Assembly: GCF_014650115.1 (NCBI RefSeq)
Contig: NZ_BMUI01000016.1
Coordinates: forward strand, 62,001 to 126,000
Source of the DNA: Streptomyces olivaceoviridis
GTDB taxonomy: Bacteria; Actinomycetota; Actinomycetes; Streptomycetales; Streptomycetaceae
Length of the DNA: 64,000 nt
Direction of reading: 5' to 3'
Numbering within the stretch: the stretch's first letter is position 1; each line of letters starts with the position of its first letter. The notes under the pieces were generated by a model that saw nothing but the letters and a program-made list of their open reading frames with translations, searched no databases and had not been told where the DNA came from. The translations under genes and the position numbers were made by a program. Of the stretch, positions 1-8,630 are shown one piece after another.

Positions 1-104
1 AGGAGAAGGGCGCGCGCCTCGTCCGCGGGCGCGGTGTTGAAGGCGTCGAGGGGGGTGGGGAGATACGGCAGGCGGTGGGCGGGCAGCGTGGGTCCTCGCG
101 TCAC
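1..104 (-). CDS. uraD: 2-oxo-4-hydroxy-4-carboxy-5-ureidoimidazoline (OHCU) decarboxylase, N-terminal part (cut by window edge)
   Basis: Reading leftwards from a GTG at 104, the frame stays open to the window edge and gives about 34 residues beginning V-T-R-G-P-T-L-P-A-H-R. A later stretch, LDAFNTAPADEARALLL, looks like the N-terminus of OHCU decarboxylases, where a conserved F-N and a run of Ala/Leu open the first helix. The known family converts OHCU to S-allantoin in purine ring (urate) degradation. Only the start is visible, so catalytic residues cannot be checked. The gene is divergent from the hexosaminidase gene. The assignment rests on a short stretch and is moderate. Confidence 0.5.
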   Translation of the reverse strand, partial: MTRGPTLPAHRLPYLPTPLDAFNTAPADEARALL

Positions 105-258
105 ATGCGGTGTGGCAGGGGATGCTGTGAAAAGTGTGACGTCAGGTTATCGAGAGCGGTCACGCTGTGTCCGAGGGATGCCTGAAATTCACCCGGACGG
201 GAGAGTTTCGGAACGCCTGGATGACAGCTGAGCGGGCGATCGGTCGTACGTTGGCAGG
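105..258. promoter_or_regulatory. Divergent promoter region; leaderless promoter of the hexosaminidase
   Basis: The hexamer TACGTT at 247-252 lies six bases before the GTG at 259, the spacing expected of a -10 box driving a leaderless transcript. No Shine-Dalgarno sequence precedes that GTG. The left half must also hold the promoter of the minus-strand gene, which I could not place. Confidence 0.45.
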
Positions 259-1917
259 GTGATCCAGCACAGGCACAGGCGCCGGGGCCCGGCGCGGCAG
301 GTGAGACGGAAGCGGGCGGTGGTGGCCGCCGCGTTCGCCGGGACCATCGCGCTCGGCACGGGCGTCGGCGTGTGGGCCGCCTCGGACGGGGGCGGCGGAC
401 AGCCGGACGGAAGCGCGCGGCAGTCGTCGTCCGGCACCGGCTCCGGCGATCCGGGCACACCGTCGGCGAGCCCCGGCCCGAGCCGCTCCTATCCGCTGTC
501 GCGGGCGCCGCGCACGATACCGGCGGTGCGCTCGCACACCCCGGCGCGCGGCCCCGGCTGGACACCGCGGCCGGGCGGACGGGTGGTGGTGAGCGACCCG
601 GAGCTGGCCGACGAGGGGCGGCTCATAGCCGGGGAGCTGGGACTGCGCTACGCGGGGGAGAAGGACGACGTGCGGGCGGGCGACGTACGGCTGGCGCTCG
701 GCGGCGGGGGCGGGAACGAGGAGTCGTACACCATGACCGTCCGCGGCGGGCGGGTCGACATCAGCGGACCCGGCGAGGCCGGCGTCTTCTACGGCACCCG
801 CACCCTGAAGCAGGAGGTCCACGGCGGCGGTACGGCACCCGAGGGCGTCGTACGGGACGAGCCCGCCAAGCCGGTGCGCGGGTTCATGCTGGACATCGCG
901 CGCAAGCCGTACGGCGAGACCTGGATCGAGGACCGGATACGCGAGCTGGGGGACCTGAAGTTCAACGAGCTGGGCCTGCACTTCTCCGACGACCAGGCAT
1001 TCCGGATCGAGTCCGACAGCCACCCCGAGATCGTCTCCACGGACCACCTGACCAAGGCCCAGGTCAGGAAGATCATCGCGCTGGCGGGCAGCCGGCACAT
1101 CACCGTCGTCCCCGAGATCGACTCGCCGGGGCACCTGGGCGCCGTCATCGCCGCCCACCCGGACCTCCAGTTGCGCAACGCGAGTGGCGTGCCGACGCGG
1201 GGTGCCGTCGACATCTCCGAGGACGCCTCCGCGAGGATCGTCGACGACCTGCTCGACGAGTACGCCGGGCTGTTCACCGGCGGCCAGTGGCACCTGGGCG
1301 GGGACGAGTACCAGGCGCTGACCGTCAGGGACCCGCAGGCGTCGTACCCGCAACTGGCCGCCGCCGCCCGGCGGGCCTTCGGCGCCGGCGCGACCGTCGC
1401 CGACCTCGCCACCGGCTGGCTGGGCGACCGCGCCGCCACCGTCCGCGCCCACGACCGGACCGTCCGCGCCTGGAACGACGGCTTCTACCGCGGCACCTCC
1501 GTGCGGCCCGACCCGGACATCCAGGTCGCCTACTGGACCGGCAAGGAGATCGGCGCCCGGCAGCCCGTGGAGTACCTGAGCGCGGGCCGGAAGGTGCTCA
1601 ACTACAACGACGAGTTCCTCTACTACGTGCTCGGGCAGCCGCAGACCTTCGTCTACCCGACCGGACAGCGGATCTACGAGCAGTGGAACCCACGCGTGCT
1701 GCGCGGCACGACCGCCGTGCCGGAGCGCTACGACGGGCAGATCCTCGGCGGCTCCTTCGCGGTCTGGTCCGACTTCCCGAACGCGCAGACGCAGGCACAG
1801 GTCGCCGCCGGCATCCGGATGCCGCTGCGGGCCACGGCGCAGAAGCTGTGGGACCCGGGCACGCCCGCACTGTCCTGGGCCGACTTCCGAGGGCTGGCGG
1901 ACCGGCTGGACCGGTAA
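259..1917 (+). CDS. Secreted or membrane-anchored beta-N-acetylhexosaminidase (GH20)
   Basis: This 552-residue protein has a basic N-terminus and one hydrophobic segment (about residues 22-40), then a Ser/Pro/Gly-rich linker to about residue 95, so it is exported or anchored with the enzyme outside. The GH20 fold follows: a small N-terminal domain, then the catalytic barrel starting near the phrase RGFMLDIARKPY. The signature WHLGGDEY (about residues 346-353) carries the Asp-Glu pair of GH20 enzymes that work by substrate-assisted catalysis through the N-acetyl group. GH20 enzymes release terminal GlcNAc/GalNAc from chitin oligomers or glycoconjugates. The GTG start fits a leaderless message. 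The true substrate cannot be read from the sequence. Confidence 0.88.
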   Translation: MIQHRHRRRGPARQVRRKRAVVAAAFAGTIALGTGVGVWAASDGGGGQPDGSARQSSSGTGSGDPGTPSASPGPSRSYPLSRAPRTIPAVRSHTPARGPGWTPRPGGRVVVSDPELADEGRLIAGELGLRYAGEKDDVRAGDVRLALGGGGGNEESYTMTVRGGRVDISGPGEAGVFYGTRTLKQEVHGGGTAPEGVVRDEPAKPVRGFMLDIARKPYGETWIEDRIRELGDLKFNELGLHFSDDQAFRIESDSHPEIVSTDHLTKAQVRKIIALAGSRHITVVPEIDSPGHLGAVIAAHPDLQLRNASGVPTRGAVDISEDASARIVDDLLDEYAGLFTGGQWHLGGDEYQALTVRDPQASYPQLAAAARRAFGAGATVADLATGWLGDRAATVRAHDRTVRAWNDGFYRGTSVRPDPDIQVAYWTGKEIGARQPVEYLSAGRKVLNYNDEFLYYVLGQPQTFVYPTGQRIYEQWNPRVLRGTTAVPERYDGQILGGSFAVWSDFPNAQTQAQVAAGIRMPLRATAQKLWDPGTPALSWADFRGLADRLDR

Positions 1918-2064
1918 CCGGGTGGACGCGCGGCGGCGTCCGACCATATGTTCCGGTGTCCGCGCGCGTCCTCGTGACGCGCGCGTCCGTACCAGTGGCC
2001 GCGCCTCGCCTCGGGGAGAGCCGACGCGCCGGCCCGGCTCTCGTCGTCCCGGGGGAACTCCGTC

Positions 2065-2799
2065 ATGACCTCACCCATGCCCACGCCGCCGTACCCGACG
2101 CCGCCGTACCCCGGGCCGCCGTATCCCGCCCCGCCCGGGGCCTGGCTGCGCTCGCCGGCCGCGCTCGGGCGGGCCACCGCCGTACTGCTCGGGCTCGTCA
2201 TCGCCACCGACCTGTTCGCCTGCCTCGCGGACCTGCTGGAACTCGACGTCACCGGCGACATCGCCGACGGCGCCGGCGGGACCGGCGTCGTCGACCGGGC
2301 CGACCGCGCGGACGCGCTCTACGCGGTGGCCGGCGTCTCCCAGACGGTCGCGCTGGTCGCCACGATGGTCGTCTACCTGTGCTGGCTGTGGCGGGTCCGG
2401 GTGAACGCCGAGGTGTTCGACGCCTCCCGGCACCGGATGAAGCGCGGCTGGACGATCGGCGGCTGGTTCTGCCCGGTCGTGAACCTCTGGTTCCCGCGCC
2501 GGATCGTCGCCGACAGCTGGGACGCCAGCGCCCCCTGGGGCGCGCGGTCCGGGCACACGCCGGTCAACGCCTGGTGGACGCTGTGGATCGTCAGCCTCCT
2601 CGCGGGCCGGTACGCGTACACCACGTCCCGGAACGCCGAGACGGCGGTCGAACTGCGCGACGCCGCCCGGGTGATGCTGTTCTCCGACGGAATCGACATC
2701 GCGGCGGCCGTCCTCGCCATCGTGGTGGTCGTCCGGCTGACCCGTATGCAGGAGCGCAAGGTGCTCTCGGGCGAGTTGCCGGCCCCCGTCTTCGGCTGA
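2065..2799 (+). CDS. DUF4328-type membrane protein
   Basis: The ATG at 2065 is preceded by GGGGGAA. The 244-residue product opens with a Pro/Tyr-rich cytoplasmic tail made of repeated PPYP units (residues 7-23). Four hydrophobic segments follow, near residues 38-58, 95-112, 170-185 and 208-228. The central segment with WTIGGWFCPVVNLWFPRRI is what I associate with DUF4328 proteins, common in Streptomyces and of unknown function. It stands alone between the hexosaminidase and an unknown small gene. Family call is fairly sure; function is unknown. Confidence 0.7.
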   Translation: MTSPMPTPPYPTPPYPGPPYPAPPGAWLRSPAALGRATAVLLGLVIATDLFACLADLLELDVTGDIADGAGGTGVVDRADRADALYAVAGVSQTVALVATMVVYLCWLWRVRVNAEVFDASRHRMKRGWTIGGWFCPVVNLWFPRRIVADSWDASAPWGARSGHTPVNAWWTLWIVSLLAGRYAYTTSRNAETAVELRDAARVMLFSDGIDIAAAVLAIVVVVRLTRMQERKVLSGELPAPVFG

Positions 2800-2915
2800 C
2801 CCCGCCGCGTCGCCTTTGGCTGAAATACCTCTGCTGTGACACTCCCGCGCCGTCGCGCGCAGTAAGGGGAAGTGTGGGCTCCGTACCGGTCGGTGCCCTG
2901 GCGAGGGAGGCATTC

Positions 2916-3485
2916 ATGAGCCTGGTGGGACTGATCGCACAGGCCGACGAACGCGGACTGGCCGCCAGTGGATTGGCTTGTTTGGATCGGTGCCTGCCAC
3001 TGCTCGGGGGTGACGACGAGCTGCTGCGCCCGCTGTGGGCCCGCCTCGCCGACGGCTCCGACTGGTCCGCCGGCCTGGCCCTGGCCCGTACCGCGCTCGG
3101 CCCCGCGGACCCCGCCGACGACGAGGCCGCGCGGCTCACCCGGCGCATGCTGGAGTCGGCTCCGGCCGAACGCACCGCCGGCGCGGTACGGCCCTGGGCC
3201 GACGCCTGCTCGGTCGCCTCGCTGCGCGTCCACGGGCTGCTCGACCCCGCCGCGGACGGCGGCCCGGCCCCGGACTGCGTCGACGCCGGGCGCGCGGGCG
3301 ACCCGGCGGACCTGCCGCCGCTCGTCGCCGCCGAGCTGCGCCGCCAGGCCGCCGTGCTGGAACTCCTCGCGGGGCACGGCGCGCAGGGGCTGCGCCGGGC
3401 GCTGGAGGTGTCGGCGGAGGGCCGGCGGGTGCTGCGCGCGGTGGTCTCGCGCCGGGCGCGCAGCGTCGCCGAACCGGGGGCGTGA
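2916..3485 (+). CDS. Hypothetical protein, Ala/Leu-rich helical, 189 aa
   Basis: The ATG at 2916 follows GAGGGAGG at good spacing, and codon use is normal for the genome. The product is soluble, rich in Ala, Leu and Arg and probably all-helical, with short Leu/Ala repeats that recall HEAT- or TPR-like helices, but I recognise no family. It ends with a basic stretch of Arg residues. It lies between a membrane protein and another unknown gene on the same strand, and the upstream gap shares the string gctgtgacact with the gap before the sigma factor gene at 4147. No function is proposed. Confidence 0.6.
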   Translation: MSLVGLIAQADERGLAASGLACLDRCLPLLGGDDELLRPLWARLADGSDWSAGLALARTALGPADPADDEAARLTRRMLESAPAERTAGAVRPWADACSVASLRVHGLLDPAADGGPAPDCVDAGRAGDPADLPPLVAAELRRQAAVLELLAGHGAQGLRRALEVSAEGRRVLRAVVSRRARSVAEPGA

Positions 3486-3604
3486 GGGGAGCCTGTGACT
3501 CTCGTGCGGCGGAGGTGGGATGGTCCTGCGACGGTTGGCCGAACGTCGGGAGGAACGTTTCGAACGACAGTGACGGAACTCCGCCCCGGCTCGCTCTTCC
3601 CTGT

Positions 3605-4042
3605 GTGACAGCCCAAGTGACGACTCATGTGACAGCTCAGGCGGCCGACCCGTCCCCGGCGGCACGGCAGGAGACCAGGCCGAGTGCCGCGGCCAAGCCC
3701 GTGCGGTGGGCGGCGGACGCGGTGGCGACCATGCGCGAGGGCGCGCGGGTGCGGCTCGACTACTCGGCCCAGAGCCTGTGGCGGGTGGACCGGATGATCG
3801 AGGAGATACGGCGCGAGGGGCCGCCGTACGAGGCCGTCGAGGGCGCGCTGCGCGGCTTCGGCGCCTACGCCGGCGAGGTGATCGTGCGGCAGACCGGCGC
3901 CGAGTGGTGGGCGACCGGCGGCGAGCACTGGCTGCGCACCCCCGACGGCCGGATGTGGGACCCCCTCGACGAGGCCCGCCGCTGCTACGGCGGCCACGGC
4001 TCGCTGCGGCTGCTGTGCCGGGACGCGACCGCCCCCGGCTGA
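3605..4042 (+). CDS. Hypothetical protein, 145 aa
   Basis: I chose the GTG at 3605; GTG at 3617 and 3629 are alternatives because the N-terminus has three in-frame GTG-AC units 12 bases apart. The first 35 residues are low in complexity. The conserved-looking part begins at VRWAADAVATMREGARV and continues through a Trp-containing helical region to RTPDGRMWDPLDEARRCYGG. There is no signal peptide or membrane segment. I do not recognise the family. The position just before the first ECF sigma factor gene is the only context. Confidence 0.55.
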   Translation: MTAQVTTHVTAQAADPSPAARQETRPSAAAKPVRWAADAVATMREGARVRLDYSAQSLWRVDRMIEEIRREGPPYEAVEGALRGFGAYAGEVIVRQTGAEWWATGGEHWLRTPDGRMWDPLDEARRCYGGHGSLRLLCRDATAPG

Positions 4043-4146
4043 CCGGTCCGGCCCGGCTGTGACACTTCCGTCGGGGCCGACGCTGATGATCGTGAAGGGC
4101 GGGGACACGGCCGGAGCGTGTCGCACCGTGAGGCAAGCGCCACGCA

Positions 4147-4797
4147 GTGGCCAGGAACTCGGCACGAACGAGGACGGTCTTGGGCCAGGGAGGGGAACCC
4201 CGCCGCCCGCAGCCGCGGGACGGGGAGCTGGGCGCGGCCGTCGCGCGGGCCCAGGACGGCGACGAGACCGCGTTCGCGGTGGCCTACCGGATCGTGCAGC
4301 CCGGCCTGCTGGGCTACCTGCGGGGGCTGGTCGGCGAGGACGCGGAGGACGTCGCCTCCGAGGCCTGGCTGGAGATCGCGCGCGACCTCGGCCGGTTCCG
4401 GGGCGACGGCGCGGGCTTCCGCGGCTGGACCGCGACCATCGCCCGGCACCGCGCGCTGGACCATCTGCGCCGGCAGCGGGTACGGCCCCGGGCGGCGCTG
4501 CTGGAGCAGGACGCCCTGGAGCTGCCCGGCCGGCACAGCACCCACGACCAGGCCCTGGAGTCGCTCTCCACCGCACGCGCGCTGGAACTGGTCCGCGCGC
4601 TGCCCCGGGACCAGGCCGAGGCGGTGCTGCTGCGGGTGGTCGTCGGCCTCGACGGCCCGGCCGCGGCCCGAGTCCTCGGCAAACGCCCCGGCGCCGTCCG
4701 CACGGCCGCGTACCGGGGCCTGCGGCGCCTGGCCCGCCAACTGGGCACGGACGGTGCGAGGGACACGGATACGCCGCCGCGGGGTGAGCCGGGGTGA
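4147..4797 (+). CDS. ECF-type RNA polymerase sigma factor (first of two tandem paralogues)
   Basis: Region sigma-2 is visible from about residue 30 (AAVARAQDGDETAF) to the helix RDLGRFRGDGAGFRGW, ending in ARHRALDHLRRQR. Region sigma-4 is visible in LPRDQAEAVLLRVV, and the helix-turn-helix includes AARVLGKRPGAVRTAAYRGL. The start is the GTG at 4147; a TTG at 4180 would align better with the start of its paralogue at 6552. The next gene on the same strand (5328) encodes a membrane protein and is probably its partner, but 530 bases separate them, unlike the overlapping second pair. The known role of ECF factors is to direct RNA polymerase to stress-response promoters. Confidence 0.85.
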   Translation: MARNSARTRTVLGQGGEPRRPQPRDGELGAAVARAQDGDETAFAVAYRIVQPGLLGYLRGLVGEDAEDVASEAWLEIARDLGRFRGDGAGFRGWTATIARHRALDHLRRQRVRPRAALLEQDALELPGRHSTHDQALESLSTARALELVRALPRDQAEAVLLRVVVGLDGPAAARVLGKRPGAVRTAAYRGLRRLARQLGTDGARDTDTPPRGEPG

Positions 4798-5327
4798 ACG
4801 CGCCGGCGGGTGTGGGACGTATCCATAGCGGCGGGCGTCGGCTCCGCGGACGTTGCCGGCAGCGGCGCCGGGGGCGGGGACGTGGCCGTCGGGGTCGTGG
4901 CCGCAGGGTCGTTGGGGCCTTGGCCCCGGGTGTTCGGGTGGGGCTTCGGCGGAGTGCGAGGTCCGGGGCGGGTGCGTATGGCCTTCGCTCCCCGGACGCG
5001 TTCGCGGCTCGGCTCCGGGGCGTTCGGGGGCTGGGCTTCCGGCGCCCGCGGGGCCTTGGGGGCGGGGACTCACAGGCCGGGGGTGGAGGGTGGCTCCGGG
5101 CCGGGGCCGTCATGGCCGGTGGTCGTGGGGCGTACGGCCTGGTGGTCCGTCGCTTCGGGCGCGGGGCTGTCGCGTTCGGTGCCAGGGGCGCGGAGTTGTG
5201 ATGGTCGGCAGGTGCGGGCGCGTGGCTGTGGTGGTCGGCAGGTGCGGGCGCCCGGGGTTCAGGCCAGTGGGTGCGGGTGGATCGGCGTACGGAGTTCCGG
5301 GTGGACCGGGTGAGGGCGGGAACGGGC
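4798..5327. other. 530-base GC-rich spacer between the first sigma factor and its membrane partner
   Basis: No reading frame here looks coding on either strand; translations are Gly/Arg/Ala low-complexity. The string gtcggcaggtgcgggcg occurs twice, near 5203 and 5231. In the paralogous pair at 6552-8401 the two genes overlap by one base, so this spacer is an expansion or a gene loss specific to the first pair. A promoter for the 5328 gene may lie here, but I could not place one. Confidence 0.45.
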
Positions 5328-6191
5328 ATGGGTGAACGGCACAGCGGCGGCGGGCTGACCGGTCGTCGGCGTGCGCACCCCGGCGGTACCGTCGCCACGC
5401 CGGACCCGGCCGACGCCTCCGGGCTGGAGGCACGGCTCGCCGCCGCGCTGCGCGCCGACGGCGTCGACGCCGAGGCCGAGCGCAGCGCCGTCGCCGCCTT
5501 CCGGGCCGCGCGCGACGCGGGAGCGCACGACGCCCGGACCCGCGCCCGGGACGACTGGCGGCCCGGGCGGCCGGCACCCGTCCGCCGCTCGCTGCGGACC
5601 ACCCTCTCGGTCGCGCTGGCGAGCCTCACGCTGGGCGGAGTCGCCGTCGCGGCCATCGGCTCCGCCGGCTCCGGCACGCACGCCGACGACCGGAGCCGAT
5701 CGCCACGGTCCACGCGGCCGGCGGCGAGCACTCCGCCCGTCTCGGCCGCCGCCACGGCAGCCGGGCCCTCGGACACCGCGCCCGCGGACCGCCCCGACCG
5801 GCCGGCCACCGCCCGGGACACCCTCGCCCACTGCCGTGCCTACGCCAGCGCCGGGGACCGCGGCGGTGCCCTGGAGGCGACGGCCTGGCAGCGGCTCGTC
5901 ACGGCGGCGGGGGGACCGGAGAAGGTCGCCGCCTACTGCGCCGCCCGGCTGGAGCGGAAGCAGGGCGGGAAAGCCGACGACGCAAGCACGTCCGGCAACT
6001 CCGGCAACTCCGGTAACTCCGGCAACTCCGGTAACTCAAGCAACAATGGCAACACCGGGAACGGGGAGGGCAAGGGCGGCGGCAGCCAGGGGAACGCGGG
6101 CGCGGGCAACGCGGCCGAAGGGAACTCGGCCGGCGGCGAGGCGGCCGGCGGTGACTCCTCCGGCGGCAAGCCCCAGGCATCCCGTCGGTGA
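5328..6191 (+). CDS. Single-pass membrane protein with repeat tail, probable sigma-factor partner (first paralogue)
   Basis: The ATG at 5328 is one of several possible starts (GTG at 5271 or 5301 also in frame). The 287-residue product has a cytoplasmic domain of about 90 residues, a membrane helix around TTLSVALASLTLGGVAVAAI, and an outside Ser/Pro/Ala linker. A short conserved module with two Cys follows (CRAYASAGDRG to VAAYCAARL). The tail, coded around 5985-6180, repeats G-N-S units and then Gly/Asn/Ala. The same plan is seen in the protein at 7214. I see no zinc-binding anti-sigma motif (HxxxCxxC). Anti-sigma function is inferred from position only. Confidence 0.68.
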   Translation: MGERHSGGGLTGRRRAHPGGTVATPDPADASGLEARLAAALRADGVDAEAERSAVAAFRAARDAGAHDARTRARDDWRPGRPAPVRRSLRTTLSVALASLTLGGVAVAAIGSAGSGTHADDRSRSPRSTRPAASTPPVSAAATAAGPSDTAPADRPDRPATARDTLAHCRAYASAGDRGGALEATAWQRLVTAAGGPEKVAAYCAARLERKQGGKADDASTSGNSGNSGNSGNSGNSSNNGNTGNGEGKGGGSQGNAGAGNAAEGNSAGGEAAGGDSSGGKPQASRR

Positions 6192-6284
6192 TCAGTTCCG
6201 GAGAGGCGGGCCGCGCTGCACGGAGTGGTCGGCGTGGCGTCGGACAGCCGAGCCGCCGGGGCCGGAGCGCTGGAACCGAGGCAA

Positions 6285-6324
6285 CGGCCGGGGCCGCCAC
6301 CCCCCACAGGAGAGGCCCCGGCCG
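6285..6324. terminator. Stem-loop terminator after the first membrane-protein gene
   Basis: Arms 6285-6295 and 6314-6324 are perfectly complementary over 11 GC-rich bases, with an 18-base loop. It lies in the 360-base gap 6192-6551, the rest of which must hold the promoter of the second sigma factor. A tract ending in GTAA near 6506 precedes that gene, but no clear -10 box was found. Confidence 0.6.
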
Positions 6325-6551
6325 TCGCGCGGACGGGCCGCGCGCGGCCCGTACTCCCTTCAGCGCCGTGGGTGCGGTTTCTGTCACACCTCGCCACAGC
6401 GCGGCCACATCGCGACCTCGTCCCGACCTCACGCTGCGCACATCCGGACCCGGTCACGAGTTAGTTGCATCTTCTACAGACATGGACGGCAGCGGGTTCA
6501 CGCCGTAACGTGCCTTTCGCGCCGACCGAAGACAGGCGTAAAGGGAGTACG

Positions 6552-7214
6552 GTGCTGGGGGACGACGCGGAGCTGACCACCGCGGTGCGTGCGGCACAGG
6601 ACGGGGACGAGACCGCGTTCCGTACGGTGTACCGCGCGGTGCAGCCGCGCCTGCTCGGATACGTCCGCACCCTGGTGGGCGACCTCGACGCCGAGGACGT
6701 CGCGTCCGAGGCATGGCTCCAGATCGCCCGTGACCTGCACCGCTTCAGCGGTGACGCCGACCGGTTCCGCGGCTGGGCCGCCCGGATCGCCCGCAACCGC
6801 GCCCTGGACCACATACGCATGCGGGGCCGGCGCCCCGCCATAGGCGGCGACGAGACCGAGCTGACCGGCCGCGCCGCCGAGTCCGACACGGCCGGCGAGG
6901 CCATCGAGGCCCTGGCCACCGACAGCACCCTCTCCCTGATCGCCCGGCTCCCGCAGGACCAGGCCGAGGCGGTCGTCCTGCGCGTGGTCGTGGGCCTGGA
7001 CGCCAAGACCGCCGCCGAGACCCTCGGCAAGCGCGCGGGCGCCGTCCGTACCGCCGCGCACCGCGGTCTGAAGCGCCTCGCGGAGCTGATCGGCGCCGAT
7101 CCGGAATCGGCGGGCGGACTGGACGCGCTCCCGCTGCCAAGAGAACCGCGCCGAGGCGCGGTGACGTCCGCAACTGTGACGCATACGCGTGCGCGGACGC
7201 AGAAGGACATGTGA
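6552..7214 (+). CDS. ECF-type RNA polymerase sigma factor (second of two tandem paralogues)
   Basis: The GTG at 6552 follows AAGGGAG. The 220-residue product is clearly paralogous to the factor at 4147: AAQDGDETAF, EDVASEAWLQIARDL and RFRGWAARIARNRALDHIR in region 2, then LPQDQAEAVVLRVVVGLD and LGKRAGAVRTAAHRGLKRL in region 4. The C-terminal 35 residues are a basic, unconserved tail. Its stop codon overlaps the ATG of the next gene by one base (TGATG), so the two are translationally coupled. This supports a sigma factor / membrane regulator unit. Promoters recognised are unknown. Confidence 0.88.
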   Translation: MLGDDAELTTAVRAAQDGDETAFRTVYRAVQPRLLGYVRTLVGDLDAEDVASEAWLQIARDLHRFSGDADRFRGWAARIARNRALDHIRMRGRRPAIGGDETELTGRAAESDTAGEAIEALATDSTLSLIARLPQDQAEAVVLRVVVGLDAKTAAETLGKRAGAVRTAAHRGLKRLAELIGADPESAGGLDALPLPREPRRGAVTSATVTHTRARTQKDM

Positions 7215-8401
7215 TGGCCGACGAGCAGTACACGTGGCTGAACCGTGAGACGGCGGAACGCCTGCTGCGCGGTGAGTCACTGGAAGCCGTCGACCCCTCC
7301 GCCCGTGACCAGGCCGAACGTCTCTCCCGGGCGCTCGGCGCGCTGTCCGCGGAGGCGGCTTCCGCCCCCGGTGAGCTCCCCGGCGAGCAGGCGGCCCTGG
7401 CCGCGTTCCGCAAGGCCCGCGAGGCCGCCGAGGCGGAGCGCACCGCCGCCGCGCACGCCCCCACCGCCCCCCGCACCCCGGCACGCGGCGCCGACGCCGG
7501 CCTGGTCCGCATCGGTGCCCCGGCCCGTACCGGAACCCGCACCCGGCGCCCCCGCTGGGCCCGCCCGGTACGCCTGGCCCTCGCCGCGGCGGTGGCCGCG
7601 GGCACGCTCGGCGGGGTCGCCGTGGCCGCCGGCACCGGAGTGCTGCCCACGCCGTTCGGTGACGATCACCCCCGCCCCGCCACCTCCGTCTCCCCCGACA
7701 CGACCACCGGACAGCCGCTCACCTCACCGTCCGCACCGGGCGGCGGGACGGGCACCGGCGCACCGGACGGCGGTACGCGGGGGCATCGCGGCGGCACCGA
7801 TGACGAGGCCGCGGGGACGGGCGACGGCACCGGTGCCCCCTCCGCGACGTCCGGCACCGGGTGGCTGGGCGCCACCGCGGCCTGCCGTGCGCTGCGGGAC
7901 GGCAAGGACCTGGACGCCGGCCGCCGGCGCGCGCTGGAACACCTGGCGGGCGGCCCCGGCCGGGTGACCACGTACTGCAAGGTGCTGCTGGGCACCGGCG
8001 ACTCCGCCTCCGGCGGCACGGGCGGCGTGAACAGCGGCGGCAGCGGCGATAAGACCACCGGCCAGGGCTCGGGCAACGGCAAGGGCGGGGGCAAGGACAA
8101 CGGCAAGGACAACGGCAAGGGCGGCGAAGACGGCCCCGCCGACCCGGACGGCGGCAAGGGCAGCGGCAAAGCCGGGGGCAACGGCAACGGCAGCGGCGGA
8201 GACAACGGCAAGGGCAACCGCAACGGCGGCGGCAACGGCAAGGGCGGAGACGAGGACGGCGGAGAAGGCAACGGCAAGGGCGGCGGTCGGCAGCACGGTG
8301 GCGCCGACCCCGCTCCCTCGGCCTTCGCGCCCGCGCACCGCGGCACACCCGGCAACGGCTCCACGACCCCGTCACCGACTCCGACGTACACCGCGCTCTG
8401 A
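7214..8401 (+). CDS. Single-pass membrane protein with long Gly/Asn/Lys repeat tail, coupled to the sigma factor (second paralogue)
   Basis: The product has 395 residues. The cytoplasmic part (1-115) begins LNRETAERLLRGESLE and is mostly charged and helical. A membrane helix covers about 118-140 (VRLALAAAVAAGTLGGVAVA). Outside come a Thr/Gly linker and the two-Cys module ATAACRALRDGKDLD to GPGRVTTYCKVLLGTG, the part best conserved with the paralogue at 5328. About 130 residues of G-N-G-K-type repeats follow. The likely role is to control the coupled sigma factor in response to an envelope signal, as inferred from coupling and topology. No classical zinc anti-sigma motif is seen, so a new partner type is possible. 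Confidence 0.72.
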   Translation: MADEQYTWLNRETAERLLRGESLEAVDPSARDQAERLSRALGALSAEAASAPGELPGEQAALAAFRKAREAAEAERTAAAHAPTAPRTPARGADAGLVRIGAPARTGTRTRRPRWARPVRLALAAAVAAGTLGGVAVAAGTGVLPTPFGDDHPRPATSVSPDTTTGQPLTSPSAPGGGTGTGAPDGGTRGHRGGTDDEAAGTGDGTGAPSATSGTGWLGATAACRALRDGKDLDAGRRRALEHLAGGPGRVTTYCKVLLGTGDSASGGTGGVNSGGSGDKTTGQGSGNGKGGGKDNGKDNGKGGEDGPADPDGGKGSGKAGGNGNGSGGDNGKGNRNGGGNGKGGDEDGGEGNGKGGGRQHGGADPAPSAFAPAHRGTPGNGSTTPSPTPTYTAL

Positions 8402-8562
8402 TCGTCATAACCCCACCTGACCTGCACTTTTGCGGTCACCGAAAGTTTTTCGGCGCGAGGTGTGACGTTTCTGGAGCCCGGGACGCAGTAATGAGTGAGC
8501 CGACTGGTCATCGGCCGTCGCACGGAGCCGGGGTTCCCCCCGTACCCGCGGCTCGTGCACCT

Positions 8563-8601
8563 GGCGCGGGCGGGACACGTTCCCCCGGTCCCGCCCGCGC
8601 C
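8563..8601. terminator. Bidirectional stem-loop terminator between convergent genes
   Basis: Arms 8563-8576 and 8588-8601 pair perfectly over 14 bases with an 11-base loop. It sits between the membrane-protein gene ending at 8401 and the L,D-transpeptidase gene ending at 8631 on the other strand, so it can serve both. Confidence 0.7.
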
Positions 8602-8630
8602 CCGCAACGCACAGCCCTCGGCAGGACGTC

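Noticed and set aside
372..3485. A very long open frame of about 1,000 residues across the hexosaminidase and DUF4328 genes
   Set aside because: It is an Arg/Gly/Pro-rich shadow caused by high GC; only its last 189 codons (from 2916) are a believable gene.
3605..3633. Three GTGAC units as an AfsQ1 site
   Set aside because: The spacing is seven bases, not six, and the units lie within the first codons of a gene (V-T-x-x repeats).
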